Source: Schaalia georgiae DSM 6843 (lineage in GTDB: Bacteria; Actinomycetota; Actinomycetes; Actinomycetales; Actinomycetaceae). From it: DNA of 64,000 nucleotides. How positions within the stretch are numbered: the first letter of the stretch is position 1; every line of letters begins with the position of its first letter. The notes under the pieces are model-generated. The model had not been told where the DNA came from, did not search any database, and was given only the letters and a program-made list of their open reading frames with translations. Positions 44,773 through 53,272 of the stretch are shown here, piece by piece. Both the position numbers and the translations under genes were made by a program. The stretch is taken from contig NZ_AUBM01000009.1 of NCBI RefSeq assembly GCF_000429245.1, positions 62,001 to 126,000 of the forward strand. The letters run 5' to 3'.

Positions 44773-45468
44773 ATGGCGCTGAACGCACAAGGAAGCACCA
44801 GGCGCGTGCTCGCAACTGTCACGGCTCTGGCTCTAAGTGCCGGCCTGGTCGTACTGCCCGGGGTCGCGAGTGCCGCTGACGCCTCGTCCGCCGGGGCCGC
44901 CCAGGCGGCTGCGGGGTCGCAGGCCGCCGTCGACGGCGTGTGGAAACGGGATTCCAAGGGCTGGTGGTACCAGCTCCCGGACGGCTCCTACCCCGCTGGA
45001 ACCGACATGGTCATCAACGGGACCGAGTACACCTTCGACGCCGAAGGCTACATGCGCACCGGATGGGTGCGCTCCGCCAAGGGCTGGCGCTACTACCATC
45101 CTTCGGGTGCCCGGGCCGGCGAGGGCTGGGTGCAGGTCGACGGAACGTGGTACTACATGAAGGGCTCCCCCGCCCTGGCCCATATGGGCGGTTGGCTCGA
45201 AGTGGGGGGCGTGTGGTACTACATGGACTCCAGCGGCGCCATGGTCACCGGTTGGGTGAAGGTCGGCGACGACTGGTACTTCATGCAGCCCTCCGGCGCC
45301 ATGGCCACGGGTTGGCTCCAACTGGGGGGCACGTGGTACTACTTGCAACCCAATGGGGTGATGGCCTACGGGATCGTCGAGATCAACGGCGTCCCCCACG
45401 CTTTCGAGATCAATGGGGCCTGGGTGGGCGCTTGGAACGGATCCGAGAGTGAGGACGTCGCCCCCTAG
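44773..45468 (+). CDS. Secreted GW-repeat (choline-binding-type) protein 1
   Basis: 231 residues. A signal peptide (about 1-35, ending VASAADASS) is followed by a Trp-rich entry segment (DGVWKRDSKGWWYQLPDG) and about five to six cell-wall-binding repeats of about 20 residues with the pattern GW-x5-WYYM-x3-G-x-M. Such repeats bind choline or related wall polymers without covalent attachment. No enzyme domain. First of three tandem paralogues; its N-terminal half is nearly identical to that of copy 3. The ribosome site is GAAAGG. Confidence 0.88.
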   Translation: MALNAQGSTRRVLATVTALALSAGLVVLPGVASAADASSAGAAQAAAGSQAAVDGVWKRDSKGWWYQLPDGSYPAGTDMVINGTEYTFDAEGYMRTGWVRSAKGWRYYHPSGARAGEGWVQVDGTWYYMKGSPALAHMGGWLEVGGVWYYMDSSGAMVTGWVKVGDDWYFMQPSGAMATGWLQLGGTWYYLQPNGVMAYGIVEINGVPHAFEINGAWVGAWNGSESEDVAP

Positions 45469-45484
45469 GGCATGCCCGAGGGGC
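45460..45484 (+). terminator. Hairpin overlapping the stop of GW protein 1
   Basis: CCCC (45462-45465) with GGGG (45480-45483) and an inner GGGC/GCCC (45468-45471 with 45474-45477) form a short two-part stem that includes the stop codon TAG at 45466-45468. Confidence 0.45.
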
Positions 45485-45680
45485 GTCCCACTGCCCGCTG
45501 AAGGACGCTGGGGCGGCGCCAGTCCGACCGGGGGCGTGGTGCACTGGCTGCCCCGACTGTTCACGGAACTGGGGCCGAACGCGTTGTCGTCGCATGTTGT
45601 CCAGAACACCTATGTCCGCTGTAGGTTTGGTGGTAACGTGAGTATCACCCTACAAAGATGTGGAGAAAAGGTGATCCGTT

Positions 45681-46562
45681 ATGGCACTGACAATACGAGG
45701 CCGCGTAGGACGTTTGATCGCGGTCGCAGCAACTCTCGCCCTGGGCGTCGGCCTGGGCGCTGTCTCGGGGGTCGCGAACGCCGCTGACACCTCGTCCGCC
45801 GGGGCCGCCCAGGCGACCCACCTCCCCCCGCGGGATCCCGCGCCCGTCAGGGGCACGTGGAAGCAGGACGCCAAGGGCTGGTGGTACGAGTACCCGAACG
45901 GCTCCTATCCCGCCGGCGTCGACATGGTCATCGACGGGGTCGAGTACACTTTCGACTCCCGGGGCTACATGCGCACTGGATGGGTGCAGGAGGCTGGTGG
46001 CTGGCGCTACTACCTCGCCTCGGGCGCCCGCTTCATCGGGGGCTGGGTGCAGGTCGGCGGCAGCTGGTACTACCTGGATCCCAGTACCAAGCTGATGGCC
46101 ACGGGCTACACGATCGTCAACAACACCGGCTACTACCTGGACCTCACCACCGGCGCGATGGTCACCGGTTGGAAGAGGATGGGCAGCAGGTGGTTCTACT
46201 TCGGCTCCGACGACGGTGCCCAGAAGACCGGCTGGCTCCAGGAGGGCGGCAAGTGGTACTACCTCGACAATGACGGCGCCATGCTGACCGGCTGGGCGTT
46301 CATCGGCTACCGCTGGTACTACCTGGACGACGGCGGTGCGATGGCCACGGGCTGGGTGAAGGTCGGGAACGACTGGTTCTACTTGTACTCCGGCGGCTCG
46401 ATGGCCACGGGCTGGCTCCTGGAGGGCGACACCTGGTACTACCTGCAGCCCAGTGGTGTGATGGCAGTCGACGACATCTATGAGATCGACGGCGTGTGGC
46501 ACATCTTCAACGCCTCCGGCGCCTGGCAGGGCGTCTACAACGAGAAGCCCCCAGTGGAGTAG
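45681..46562 (+). CDS. Secreted GW-repeat protein 2
   Basis: 293 residues. The signal peptide (MALTIRGRVGRLIAVAATLALG ... GVANAAD) is followed by a distinct Pro-rich entry (THLPPRDPAPVRGTWKQDAKG) and about nine repeats of the GW-WYYL type. The last 113 residues (from KTGWLQEGG) are the same as in copy 3, with one silent base difference in about 342 bases. The 90 bases upstream are also shared with copy 3, so both are likely controlled alike. AGAAAAGG is the ribosome site. No catalytic domain. Confidence 0.88.
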   Translation: MALTIRGRVGRLIAVAATLALGVGLGAVSGVANAADTSSAGAAQATHLPPRDPAPVRGTWKQDAKGWWYEYPNGSYPAGVDMVIDGVEYTFDSRGYMRTGWVQEAGGWRYYLASGARFIGGWVQVGGSWYYLDPSTKLMATGYTIVNNTGYYLDLTTGAMVTGWKRMGSRWFYFGSDDGAQKTGWLQEGGKWYYLDNDGAMLTGWAFIGYRWYYLDDGGAMATGWVKVGNDWFYLYSGGSMATGWLLEGDTWYYLQPSGVMAVDDIYEIDGVWHIFNASGAWQGVYNEKPPVE

Positions 46563-47094
46563 TCGCGGGGTGGTAGAAGGCTGCCGCCGGAGTGCTTCTA
46601 GCGCTTCGATGGCGACGGGGTTCGGTTCGGCGGAGTGGAAGGCGAGGGCGGCGACCGCCCGGGGTAGTCGTTCCCAATGATCGGGCGCCGCTTCGGGGAG
46701 CCGCCCCGATCCTCTTCCCGGGCCCGGGGTCCGCGCGGAGTGCCGTGCGGGCCCCAGCCGTATCTCCGCGTTGAGCCAGACGTCCTTCCGTGCGCGGATC
46801 ATGGAGGTGGGAGGCGGCTGTGACGATGTGCGACCGGCAGACGCCCTTCCGTGCGCGGATCAGCGCCATGGGGGCTCACCCATCCGCTCCTGAACGGGCG
46901 ACCAGCACTTTCCGTGGGGCTGCTTCGTGGACGGCCCGCCCCCCAGGAGGAAGCGCGGTCCCGTCCCCATTCCATTGCTGGAACCGGGGTGGGGGACATT
47001 GCCGTCGCACGTTATCCAGAACACCTATGTTCGCTGTAGGTTTGATGGTAACGTGAGTATCGTCCTATCAAGATGCGGAGAAAGGTGATCCGTT
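46563..47094. other. Gap between GW genes 2 and 3, with 61-bp-offset direct repeat
   Basis: 532 bases without a supportable gene. The first part is a decayed copy of the hairpin that follows GW gene 3. A 25-base direct repeat (TCCTTCCGTGCGCGGATCA and neighbours) is at 46777-46801 and 46838-46862, offset exactly 61, with one difference. The final 90 bases match the upstream region of GW gene 2 and should hold the promoter. Confidence 0.55.
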
Positions 47095-47964
47095 ATGGCA
47101 CTGAACACGTGCGGTCGCGCAGGACGTTTGATCGCGGTCGCAGCAACTCTCGCCCTGGGCGTTGGCCTGGGCGCTGTCTCGGGGGTCGCGAACGCCGCTG
47201 ACGCCTCGTCCGCCGGGGCCGCCCAGGCGGCTGCGGGGTCGCAGGCCGCCGCTGACGGCGTGTGGAAGCAGGACTCCAAGGGCTGGTGGTACCAGCTCCC
47301 GGACGGCTCCTACCCCACTGGAACCGACATGGTCATCAACGGGACCGAGTACACCTTCGACGCCGAAGGCTACATGCGCACCGGATGGGTGCAGGAGGCT
47401 GGTGGCTGGCGCTACTACCTCGCCTCGGGCGCCCGCCTCACCGGGGGCTGGGTGCAGGTCGGCGACAGCTGGTACTACCTGGATCCCAGCACCAAGCTGA
47501 TGGCCACGGGCTACGTGATCGTCAACAACACCGCCTACTACCTGGATGACACCACCGGCGCGATGGTCACCGGCTGGAAGGAGGTCAACGGCAGGTGGTT
47601 CTACTTCGGCTCGAACGGCGCCCCGAAGACCGGCTGGCTCCAGGAGGGCGGTAAGTGGTACTACCTCGACAATGACGGCGCCATGCTGACCGGCTGGGCG
47701 TTCATCGGCTACCGCTGGTACTACCTGGACGACGGCGGTGCGATGGCCACGGGCTGGGTGAAGGTCGGGAACGACTGGTTCTACTTGTACTCCGGCGGCT
47801 CGATGGCCACGGGCTGGCTCCTGGAGGGCGACACCTGGTACTACCTGCAGCCCAGTGGTGTGATGGCAGTCGACGACATCTATGAGATCGACGGCGTGTG
47901 GCACATCTTCAACGCCTCCGGCGCCTGGCAGGGCGTCTACAACGAGAAGCCCCCAGTGGAGTAG
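47095..47964 (+). CDS. Secreted GW-repeat protein 3 (mosaic of 1 and 2)
   Basis: 289 residues with the same build: signal peptide, Trp-rich entry and about nine GW repeats. The signal peptide and upstream region follow copy 2. Residues about 36-98 (ADASSAGAAQAAAGSQAAADGVWKQ onward) follow copy 1 almost base for base (47200-47392 against 44878-45070). The rest follows copy 2 and is identical at the end. This is direct evidence for recombination among the three genes. Function: non-covalent surface protein or adhesin by family. Confidence 0.88.
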   Translation: MALNTCGRAGRLIAVAATLALGVGLGAVSGVANAADASSAGAAQAAAGSQAAADGVWKQDSKGWWYQLPDGSYPTGTDMVINGTEYTFDAEGYMRTGWVQEAGGWRYYLASGARLTGGWVQVGDSWYYLDPSTKLMATGYVIVNNTAYYLDDTTGAMVTGWKEVNGRWFYFGSNGAPKTGWLQEGGKWYYLDNDGAMLTGWAFIGYRWYYLDDGGAMATGWVKVGNDWFYLYSGGSMATGWLLEGDTWYYLQPSGVMAVDDIYEIDGVWHIFNASGAWQGVYNEKPPVE

Positions 47965-47979
47965 TCGGGGTGACAGAAG

Positions 47980-48016
47980 GCTGCCGCCGGAGCGCTAGAA
48001 GTGCTCCGGCGGCAGC
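47980..48016 (+). terminator. Terminator hairpin after GW protein 3
   Basis: GCTGCCGCCGGAGC (47980-47993) pairs perfectly with GCTCCGGCGGCAGC (48003-48016) around nine bases, 15 bases past the stop. The matching place after GW gene 2 has kept only the left arm. Confidence 0.85.
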
Positions 48017-48143
48017 GGGATCCGGCTCGGTGGCGACTAGGCGCTCTGGATCAATGGGGCCCAGCGCTGCTTCGACTCCGGCGACTCCGGTTGGGGGAGT
48101 TTGGACCGCTGGCATTGGGGGATCCTGGATCGGGGAAGCGAAG

Positions 48144-48170
48144 GGCCCCGCCCCCAAAAGGGGCGGGGCC
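48144..48170. terminator. Terminator hairpin after the FPAPGA-repeat membrane protein
   Basis: GGCCCCGCCCC (48144-48154) pairs with GGGGCGGGGCC (48160-48170) around CAAAA. It lies 70 bases downstream of the minus-strand stop at 48240 and faces the hairpin of GW protein 3. Nothing else is seen in 48017-48239. Confidence 0.75.
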
Positions 48171-48239
48171 ACTTCCATCCGCGCGATCACTGAGCGCGGG
48201 TCAGTGCGGCGGTGCTGTACCGGGGCTGGCGCGGGAGCG

Positions 48240-48779
48240 TCAGTAACGGCTGCCGATGGTCACCATGCCGGTCGCGAGCAGGTAGACGAACAGGATGGCG
48301 TAGAGGATGCCGGCGATGGCGCCGATGATCCCGAGCCACCACGCCGCCTTGCCCTCCTTGCGGTCCTTGGACATGGCAGAGAAGCCGTAGGCCGCAGCGG
48401 CGATGCCCAGGATGATGGAGAACTTGCCGACGAAGGGGCCCAGGGCGCTCTCCAGGCCCGAGCCGATGGGAGCAGTCCACCACAGGGTGAAGAGGATCCA
48501 CGGGACCAGGGCAAGGCCGAGCGCGCTGAGGCCGCCGGTCGAGAATCCGCCGGTGGGAGCCACGGGGGCCGCCTGGCCGGGGGCGACGGCGGGCAGCTGG
48601 TTCGCGGGGGCCGGGAACTGCTGGGACTGCTGGGCCGGTGCGCCTGGTGCCGGGAACTGCTGGGGCTGCGCGCCTGGTGCGGGGAACTGCTGGGCTTGTG
48701 CGCCGGGGGCCGGGAATTGCTGAGGCTGCTGGGAGCCCTGCGCCTCGGGGGTGCTGTAGGGATTGGTGGGGTCGGACAC
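48240..48779 (-). CDS. Membrane protein with QQFPAPGAQ repeats
   Basis: 179 residues. The N-terminal 75 are disordered, with about four copies of QQFPAPGAxA (residues about 19-58). Then come about three hydrophobic segments (GLSALGLALVPWILFTLWWTAP, FSIILGIAAAAYGFSAM, WLGIIGAIAGILYAILFVYLLAT), resembling DUF4190/DUF4870-type small membrane proteins. GTG 48779 with AAGGAG upstream. Function unknown. Confidence 0.75.
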   Translation of the reverse strand: MSDPTNPYSTPEAQGSQQPQQFPAPGAQAQQFPAPGAQPQQFPAPGAPAQQSQQFPAPANQLPAVAPGQAAPVAPTGGFSTGGLSALGLALVPWILFTLWWTAPIGSGLESALGPFVGKFSIILGIAAAAYGFSAMSKDRKEGKAAWWLGIIGAIAGILYAILFVYLLATGMVTIGSRY

Positions 48780-48854
48780 GATTACTCCTTGTGGATCCTC
48801 TTCTCAGGTGGTTACACGGTAGCAACGGTCTGACTGGGTGGTCAATATCGTCAT

Positions 48855-49733
48855 TCAAAGGGAGAGCAGGCGCTCGACCACGGAAACAACGCCGCCCTCG
48901 TTGTTGGACGGGGCCACGAAGCGGGCTGCGCGCACGACATCGGGATCGGCGTTCGCCACAGCGAAGGACAGATCCGCCTCGGCCAGCATCGACAGGTCGT
49001 TGTGGAAGTCCCCGAACACCGCCGTCTGCGCCCGGGTCACCCCGAGGGCGGCCTGGAGGGCGCGCACGGCGCGGCCCTTGTCGACCCCGCGGATCTGCAG
49101 ATCCGCCCAGTTCGCGCCCGACACCGCGTACTGGTGCGTCGAACGGAAACGGGCCAGTGTCGCCTCCGCGAGGAGGCCGACCGGATCCAATGAGTAGACG
49201 GCGAGTTTGACGATGGCGTCGTCGAGCTCCCCCGCCTCGATTGCGTCAAGGACGTCCAGCTGGGAATCCACCTGGCACGTGCGGTGGTAGTAGGGGAGCA
49301 CCCCTGAGACGAAGGACTCATCGAGCCGCTCGACGTAGGCAGAGCGCTTCCCGCACATGACCAGGCCGCCGTTGGCGCCGCCTGGACCCGTCGCCCCGCG
49401 GACCAGGCGCACTGCCTCGCGCAGTGTCGCCAGGTCCAGGGGGCTCGACGAGATCTCGGCGCCGTCGCGCATGACGATCGCGCCGTTCTCCCCGATGACG
49501 GTCATGCCCGGGCGGTCGGGGAACATGTCGAGCAACGTCCACACCTGGCGGCCGGACGCGGGGGCGAAAGTGACGCCCCGCGCATCGAGCTGGTTGAGCA
49601 GCCGCCACAGCCCGCCGGGGAAGCGCTTCCGGTCGTCCAGGAGCGTCCCGTCCATGTCCGCGACGACGAGGCGCACGTCAGCCGGGGCGTACGCCCCGGA
49701 GTCGGTGGGGTTCGCGAGGCGGGCGACGCTCAC
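48855..49733 (-). CDS. HAD superfamily hydrolase, Cof type
   Basis: 292 residues. Motif I is VVADMDGTLLDD (nucleophile and acid Asp), motif II is the Ser in APASGR, and motif IV is FGDFHNDLSM. The C2-type cap of Cof/sugar-phosphatases lies between. It probably removes phosphate from sugar phosphates or flavin precursors. GTG 49733 is chosen as it overlaps the upstream stop (GTGA) and gives the family start; the frame is open further upstream but that extension is Arg/Gly-rich and unlike any family member. Confidence 0.88.
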   Translation of the reverse strand: MSVARLANPTDSGAYAPADVRLVVADMDGTLLDDRKRFPGGLWRLLNQLDARGVTFAPASGRQVWTLLDMFPDRPGMTVIGENGAIVMRDGAEISSSPLDLATLREAVRLVRGATGPGGANGGLVMCGKRSAYVERLDESFVSGVLPYYHRTCQVDSQLDVLDAIEAGELDDAIVKLAVYSLDPVGLLAEATLARFRSTHQYAVSGANWADLQIRGVDKGRAVRALQAALGVTRAQTAVFGDFHNDLSMLAEADLSFAVANADPDVVRAARFVAPSNNEGGVVSVVERLLSL

Positions 49734-50332
49734 TCGCCGGACTTGAGGGACGCCTGCTCGGCCTCGGAATCCGGCACGAAGGCATCGGTCTCGAGGTCGG
49801 CCCAGTACTCCTCGGCCCAAGGATCCTCGATCGGCTGGCTGCGCTTCCACAGGACGTAGCCGACGCCCGCTGCCGTGACAGCCAGCGCGGCCAATCCGAC
49901 AGCGCGCAGGAAACGACGTTTACGGACCTTCGGGGTGGGGGTTGTCAGGGCCACAGTGGAAACCTCCTTGGCGCGGCGCGCACGTTCTGAAAGGGGACCG
50001 GGGGCGGACAGGGCGTTGCCCGCCTGGTTGACTGCGCGCGAAGCGCGGGGGAGGTAGTCCTCCACAAGGTTCGCGCGGGCGGACTCGATAGCGGGGCCGG
50101 CGTGCTCGACCGCGCTCTTGGCGCGGGCGGCGGCCGACTCGACGGCGGGGGCCGCGCGGTCGATGGCGCGGGCGAGTGCGGCCTGGGCGCGGGGAGCGGC
50201 CCAGTCGACTCCGGCGCCCACCAGATCGGCGGCCTTCACGGCCACCTTCCCGGCGTACACGGCGGCCGTGTCCCGCAGTTGCGCGGCTTCCTCCCGCAAG
50301 TGATCGGCGTCAAAATTCGGTGTGGGGGCCAT
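49730..50332 (-). CDS. Ala-rich membrane-anchored hypothetical protein
   Basis: 200 residues. A long Ala-rich amphipathic helical part (about 10-120, with repeated AAxxAxxxA and V-x-A-A-D) is followed by a basic KVRKRRFLR and one membrane helix (AVGLAALAVTAAGVGYVLWK), ending with an acidic tail (EDPWAEEYWADLETDAF). The form is like that of apolipophorin/YtxH-type proteins of actinobacteria. ATG 50332 begins the protein. Coupled to the HAD gene. Confidence 0.65.
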   Translation of the reverse strand: MAPTPNFDADHLREEAAQLRDTAAVYAGKVAVKAADLVGAGVDWAAPRAQAALARAIDRAAPAVESAAARAKSAVEHAGPAIESARANLVEDYLPRASRAVNQAGNALSAPGPLSERARRAKEVSTVALTTPTPKVRKRRFLRAVGLAALAVTAAGVGYVLWKRSQPIEDPWAEEYWADLETDAFVPDSEAEQASLKSGE

Positions 50333-50513
50333 AGTGTCTCCGAATCTGTCCAGTGGTGTCCGGCGCCGCACGGGGAGCCGGGCGCCGCTGGATACCATTG
50401 TGCTACGAATGCGTGTGATCCGCAGCCCACTGACCGAGGAGTCGGGCGGGGCTTGCGCTACCGGCGTAGCCCCCGCGTGGTCGCGGGCGCCGATAAGTGG
50501 GACGATTGACCCC

Positions 50514-51035
50514 ATGAAAGCTATTGTGCACACCTCCATGGGTGACATTGCCCTCGATCTCTACCCCGATCACGCGCCCAACACGGTCAACAACTTCGTC
50601 GGCCTGGCCAGGGGCGAGCGCGAGTGGACCGACCCCCGCACCGGCCAGAAGACCTCGCGGCCCCTCTACGACGGCACCGTCTTCCACCGCGTCATCAAGG
50701 ACTTCATGATCCAGGGCGGCGATCCCCTGGGCAACGGGACCGGAGGCCCCGGCTACCAGTTCAACGACGAGATCCATCCCGAACTGGCCTTCAACGAGCC
50801 GTACCTGCTGGCCATGGCCAACGCGGGCAGGCGCATGGGGAAGGGGACCAACGGATCCCAGTTCTTCATCACCGTCGTGCCCACGCCGTGGCTGCAGGGC
50901 AAGCACACGATCTTCGGGAAGGTCGCGGACCAGGCCTCCAAGGACGTCGTCGACGCCATCATCTCGGTCCCCACGGGCGCGGGCGACCGCCCCGCCTCGG
51001 ACGTCGTCATCGAGTCCGTCGAGATCGTCGACTGA
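50514..51035 (+). CDS. ppiA: Peptidyl-prolyl cis-trans isomerase (cyclophilin)
   Basis: 173 residues, cytoplasmic. The cyclophilin core is complete: FHRVIKDFMIQGGDP with the catalytic Arg, GTNGSQFFITVVPTPWLQGKHTIFGKV. It catalyses proline isomerisation in folding. The start ATG 50514 is clear from the family (KAIVHTSMGDI). In actinobacteria ppiA is normally found close to crgA and pknB, as it is here. Confidence 0.95.
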   Translation: MKAIVHTSMGDIALDLYPDHAPNTVNNFVGLARGEREWTDPRTGQKTSRPLYDGTVFHRVIKDFMIQGGDPLGNGTGGPGYQFNDEIHPELAFNEPYLLAMANAGRRMGKGTNGSQFFITVVPTPWLQGKHTIFGKVADQASKDVVDAIISVPTGAGDRPASDVVIESVEIVD

Positions 51036-51049
51036 GAACGCGTTCCCAC

Positions 51050-51080
51050 GGGGCCGGGAGCCGCAGCGGCACCCGGCCCC
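51050..51080 (+). terminator. Terminator hairpin between ppiA and rhomboid
   Basis: GGGGCCGGG (51050-51058) pairs with CCCGGCCCC (51072-51080), and inner GCCG/CGGC (51060-51063 with 51067-51070) continues the stem with one A-A mismatch. It lies 14 bases past the ppiA stop and likely separates it from the rhomboid gene. Confidence 0.75.
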
Positions 51081-51116
51081 ATGACCGCCCTCCAGGCCCT
51101 GACGAAAGGCACTCCG

Positions 51117-51998
51117 ATGAGCATGCCCCGATTCGGACAGCGGTCCGACCCCCGCGCGGCCCCCGACTGCCCGCGGCACCCGGGCGTCCGCAGCGTCGAC
51201 TACTGCAAGCGGTGCAACCGGCCCATGTGCCCCTCCTGCGTCGTCCCCACCGAGGTCCGCAGCATCTGCGTCGACTGCGCGAAGTCCTCGCGGGGCCGCC
51301 GGAGCGCCCGGATCAGCTCCGCAGCCGCTTTCCTGCGCTCCTCCGGGGCGCCCGTCACACTGGTCCTCATCGGCGCGTGCGTCCTCATGTACCTCCTGGC
51401 CCTGGTGGTCCCCGCTGTGCAGAGCCTGTTCATGCTGGTCCCGGCGTGGGTCGGCCCGCGCCCGTGGATCGTCGTGACGTCCGCCTTCCTCCACTCGGGG
51501 TTCCTGCACGTGTTCTTCAACATGCTCACCCTGTACTGGGTGGGTTCCGTGGTGGAGAGGGCCATCGGGCACTGGCGCTACGGGGCCGTGTGCCTGATAA
51601 GCGCCCTGGGGGGATCGGCTTTGGTGATGCTTTGGTGCTTCGTCCAGCCCGCAGCGCTCTTCGCCGCCACGGTGGGCGCCTCGGGCGCCGTCTTCGGGCT
51701 CTTCGGGGCGGTCTTCGTCCTCCAGCGGCTCTCGGGCTCGTCCACCGCGCCGATCCTCATCCTGCTGGGGATCAACCTGGTGTACGGGTTCGCCAATCCC
51801 GGGGTGTCGTGGCAGGCGCACATCGGGGGCTTCCTGGCGGGCGCGGCCGCCACGTGGGCGCTGCTGCGCACCAGCGGGCGCCCGGGCGGGGCGCTGGCCC
51901 CGAGAGCCAAGCAGATCGCCGTCTGCGCGGGCATGGCCGCCGCGCTGGCCGCCTTGTGCGCCGTGTCCTACTGGGGGCTCGTCGCGCTGTACGCCTGA
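51117..51998 (+). CDS. Rhomboid intramembrane serine protease with N-terminal B-box-like zinc domain
   Basis: 293 residues. Residues about 18-54 hold eight Cys/His (CPRHPGV..YCKRCNRPMCPSC..CVDCA), a B-box-type zinc site. The six-helix rhomboid core follows with HSGFLHVFFNM, catalytic Ser about 189 in GASGAVFG and His about 235 in QAHIGG. It cleaves membrane proteins within the bilayer. ATG 51117 has GAAAGG upstream; an earlier ATG at 51081 overlaps the hairpin and is unlikely. Confidence 0.92.
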   Translation: MSMPRFGQRSDPRAAPDCPRHPGVRSVDYCKRCNRPMCPSCVVPTEVRSICVDCAKSSRGRRSARISSAAAFLRSSGAPVTLVLIGACVLMYLLALVVPAVQSLFMLVPAWVGPRPWIVVTSAFLHSGFLHVFFNMLTLYWVGSVVERAIGHWRYGAVCLISALGGSALVMLWCFVQPAALFAATVGASGAVFGLFGAVFVLQRLSGSSTAPILILLGINLVYGFANPGVSWQAHIGGFLAGAAATWALLRTSGRPGGALAPRAKQIAVCAGMAAALAALCAVSYWGLVALYA

Positions 51999-52070
51999 CT
52001 CCAGCCTCGCGCGCGAAGGCCAGGTCAGCCTAATCTGAGGGGCAGGCCCCCGCCCAACGGAAGGAACACC

Positions 52071-52832
52071 ATGACGACCCCCTGGGACATCTACGACCAG
52101 CTCATCGATGAGATCCCCGCGGACATCACCGTCCAGAGCGCCCGCGCCGACGGGAAATGGCGTCGCATCGGCACCTCCGAGGGCGGGGCGGGGATGGCCT
52201 TCGGCATGAACGTCCAATCCCGTCCCCGTGCCGTCGCCGACGCTGGGGACCTGGTCGGGCGTCCCCTGCGCGATGCGGCAAGCCTGGTCAAGAGCTGGAA
52301 CTTCGAGGACGCGGGCCTGGGGATGGCGGCCATCAACGCCTACCACTGCCACACCGACCGGGCCCTCGCCCACGGTTTCACGCCCCTGGCCGAGAACAAC
52401 TGGGGCAGGACCTTCCACGCCTACGCCGACGCCGTCGCGGGCAAGAGGGTGGCCATCGTCGGCCACTTCCCCTTCGCGCCCGCCGCCCTGCCCGACGTGG
52501 AAGAGCTCATCGTCCTTGAGCGCGCCCTCTTCGACGGAGACTACCCCGACAGCGCGTGCGAGTACCTGCTGCCCGGCGTCGACTGGGCGTTCATCACCGG
52601 CAGCGCCTTCGTCAATAAAACCATGCCGCGGCTGCTCGAACTCACCCGCGGCGTCCACTCTGTGGTGCTGGGGCCGTCCGCCCCCGCCTCGCCCATCGTC
52701 CTCGACCACGGGGCCAGCGAGGTCCTCGCATTCGCCTCCTGCCACCCGGCGCTGCTAGAGGAGGGGCTCGCCGGGCGGCTCCCCGGCGGGATGTTCGATG
52801 CGGGGATGCGTGTGGGCCTGGCCCGCGGCTGA
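52071..52832 (+). CDS. DUF364/DUF4213 putative heavy-metal chelation protein
   Basis: 253 residues. The N-terminal DUF4213 part (WDIYDQLIDEIPADITVQ) leads to the DUF364 Rossmann-like part: GKRVAIVGHFPF, LPDVEELIVLER, ADWAFITG-like DWAFITGSAFVNKTMPRLLEL and GPSAPASPIVLDHG. Relatives are linked with metal handling but the reaction is unknown. ATG 52071 has GGAAGGA upstream. It stands alone and points into the 53273 array. Confidence 0.82.
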   Translation: MTTPWDIYDQLIDEIPADITVQSARADGKWRRIGTSEGGAGMAFGMNVQSRPRAVADAGDLVGRPLRDAASLVKSWNFEDAGLGMAAINAYHCHTDRALAHGFTPLAENNWGRTFHAYADAVAGKRVAIVGHFPFAPAALPDVEELIVLERALFDGDYPDSACEYLLPGVDWAFITGSAFVNKTMPRLLELTRGVHSVVLGPSAPASPIVLDHGASEVLAFASCHPALLEEGLAGRLPGGMFDAGMRVGLARG

Positions 52833-53272
52833 CCCCGGGGGGACTGGCCGGGCCGCGGAGGCGGGATCCGTGCGGTGGACCGGCGCCGACCGGGCCGCCT
52901 TCCTGAACAAGTGTGGCGCGCCCCGCGTCATCTACTCCCCGTGCAACCCCAACCCGTGTCAAAGACCTAGCGGCCATGTCCTCCTTGCGCGCGATCCACG
53001 GCTGCGTCTTCGACATGTCCCCCCACATGGCGCCCGCCGAGGTCGCCGTGCTGCTCGGGTGGACTGGCGGCGGCCGGTGAGGGCGCAGTGGTGTCCCGCA
53101 TAGTGGTGTAACCGCGTGGTGATCGGCCCTTGTTGTTGGATACGGGCGCGGTCACCGTGTTGTCTGATTCCGGTTCTTTGTGCGCGTGGTTGAAGGGGAG
53201 GGGCTGTGTGTGCGGCTCGTTGTCGGCGCTTTGGGCGGCTTCGTGCACCGCGCTGCGGGATCCGCCTGCGGT
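52833..53272. other. Gap after DUF364
   Basis: 440 bases, followed by the mirror array. Short open frames on both strands have no ribosome site and no recognisable product. Base composition from about 53100 onward becomes T/G-rich on the plus strand, unlike the coding neighbours. No gene supported. Confidence 0.5.

Noticed and set aside
46700-46870. Small repeated peptide (IRARKGV / IRARKDV) on the minus strand between GW genes
   Set aside because: It is only the translation of the 61-bp-offset direct repeat; no ribosome site and no conserved length.
21972-53101. Shared 15-mer AGTGGTGTCCCGCAT at 21972 and 53087
   Set aside because: In a GC-rich window of this size one or two such matches are expected by chance; no wider similarity or shared spacing.
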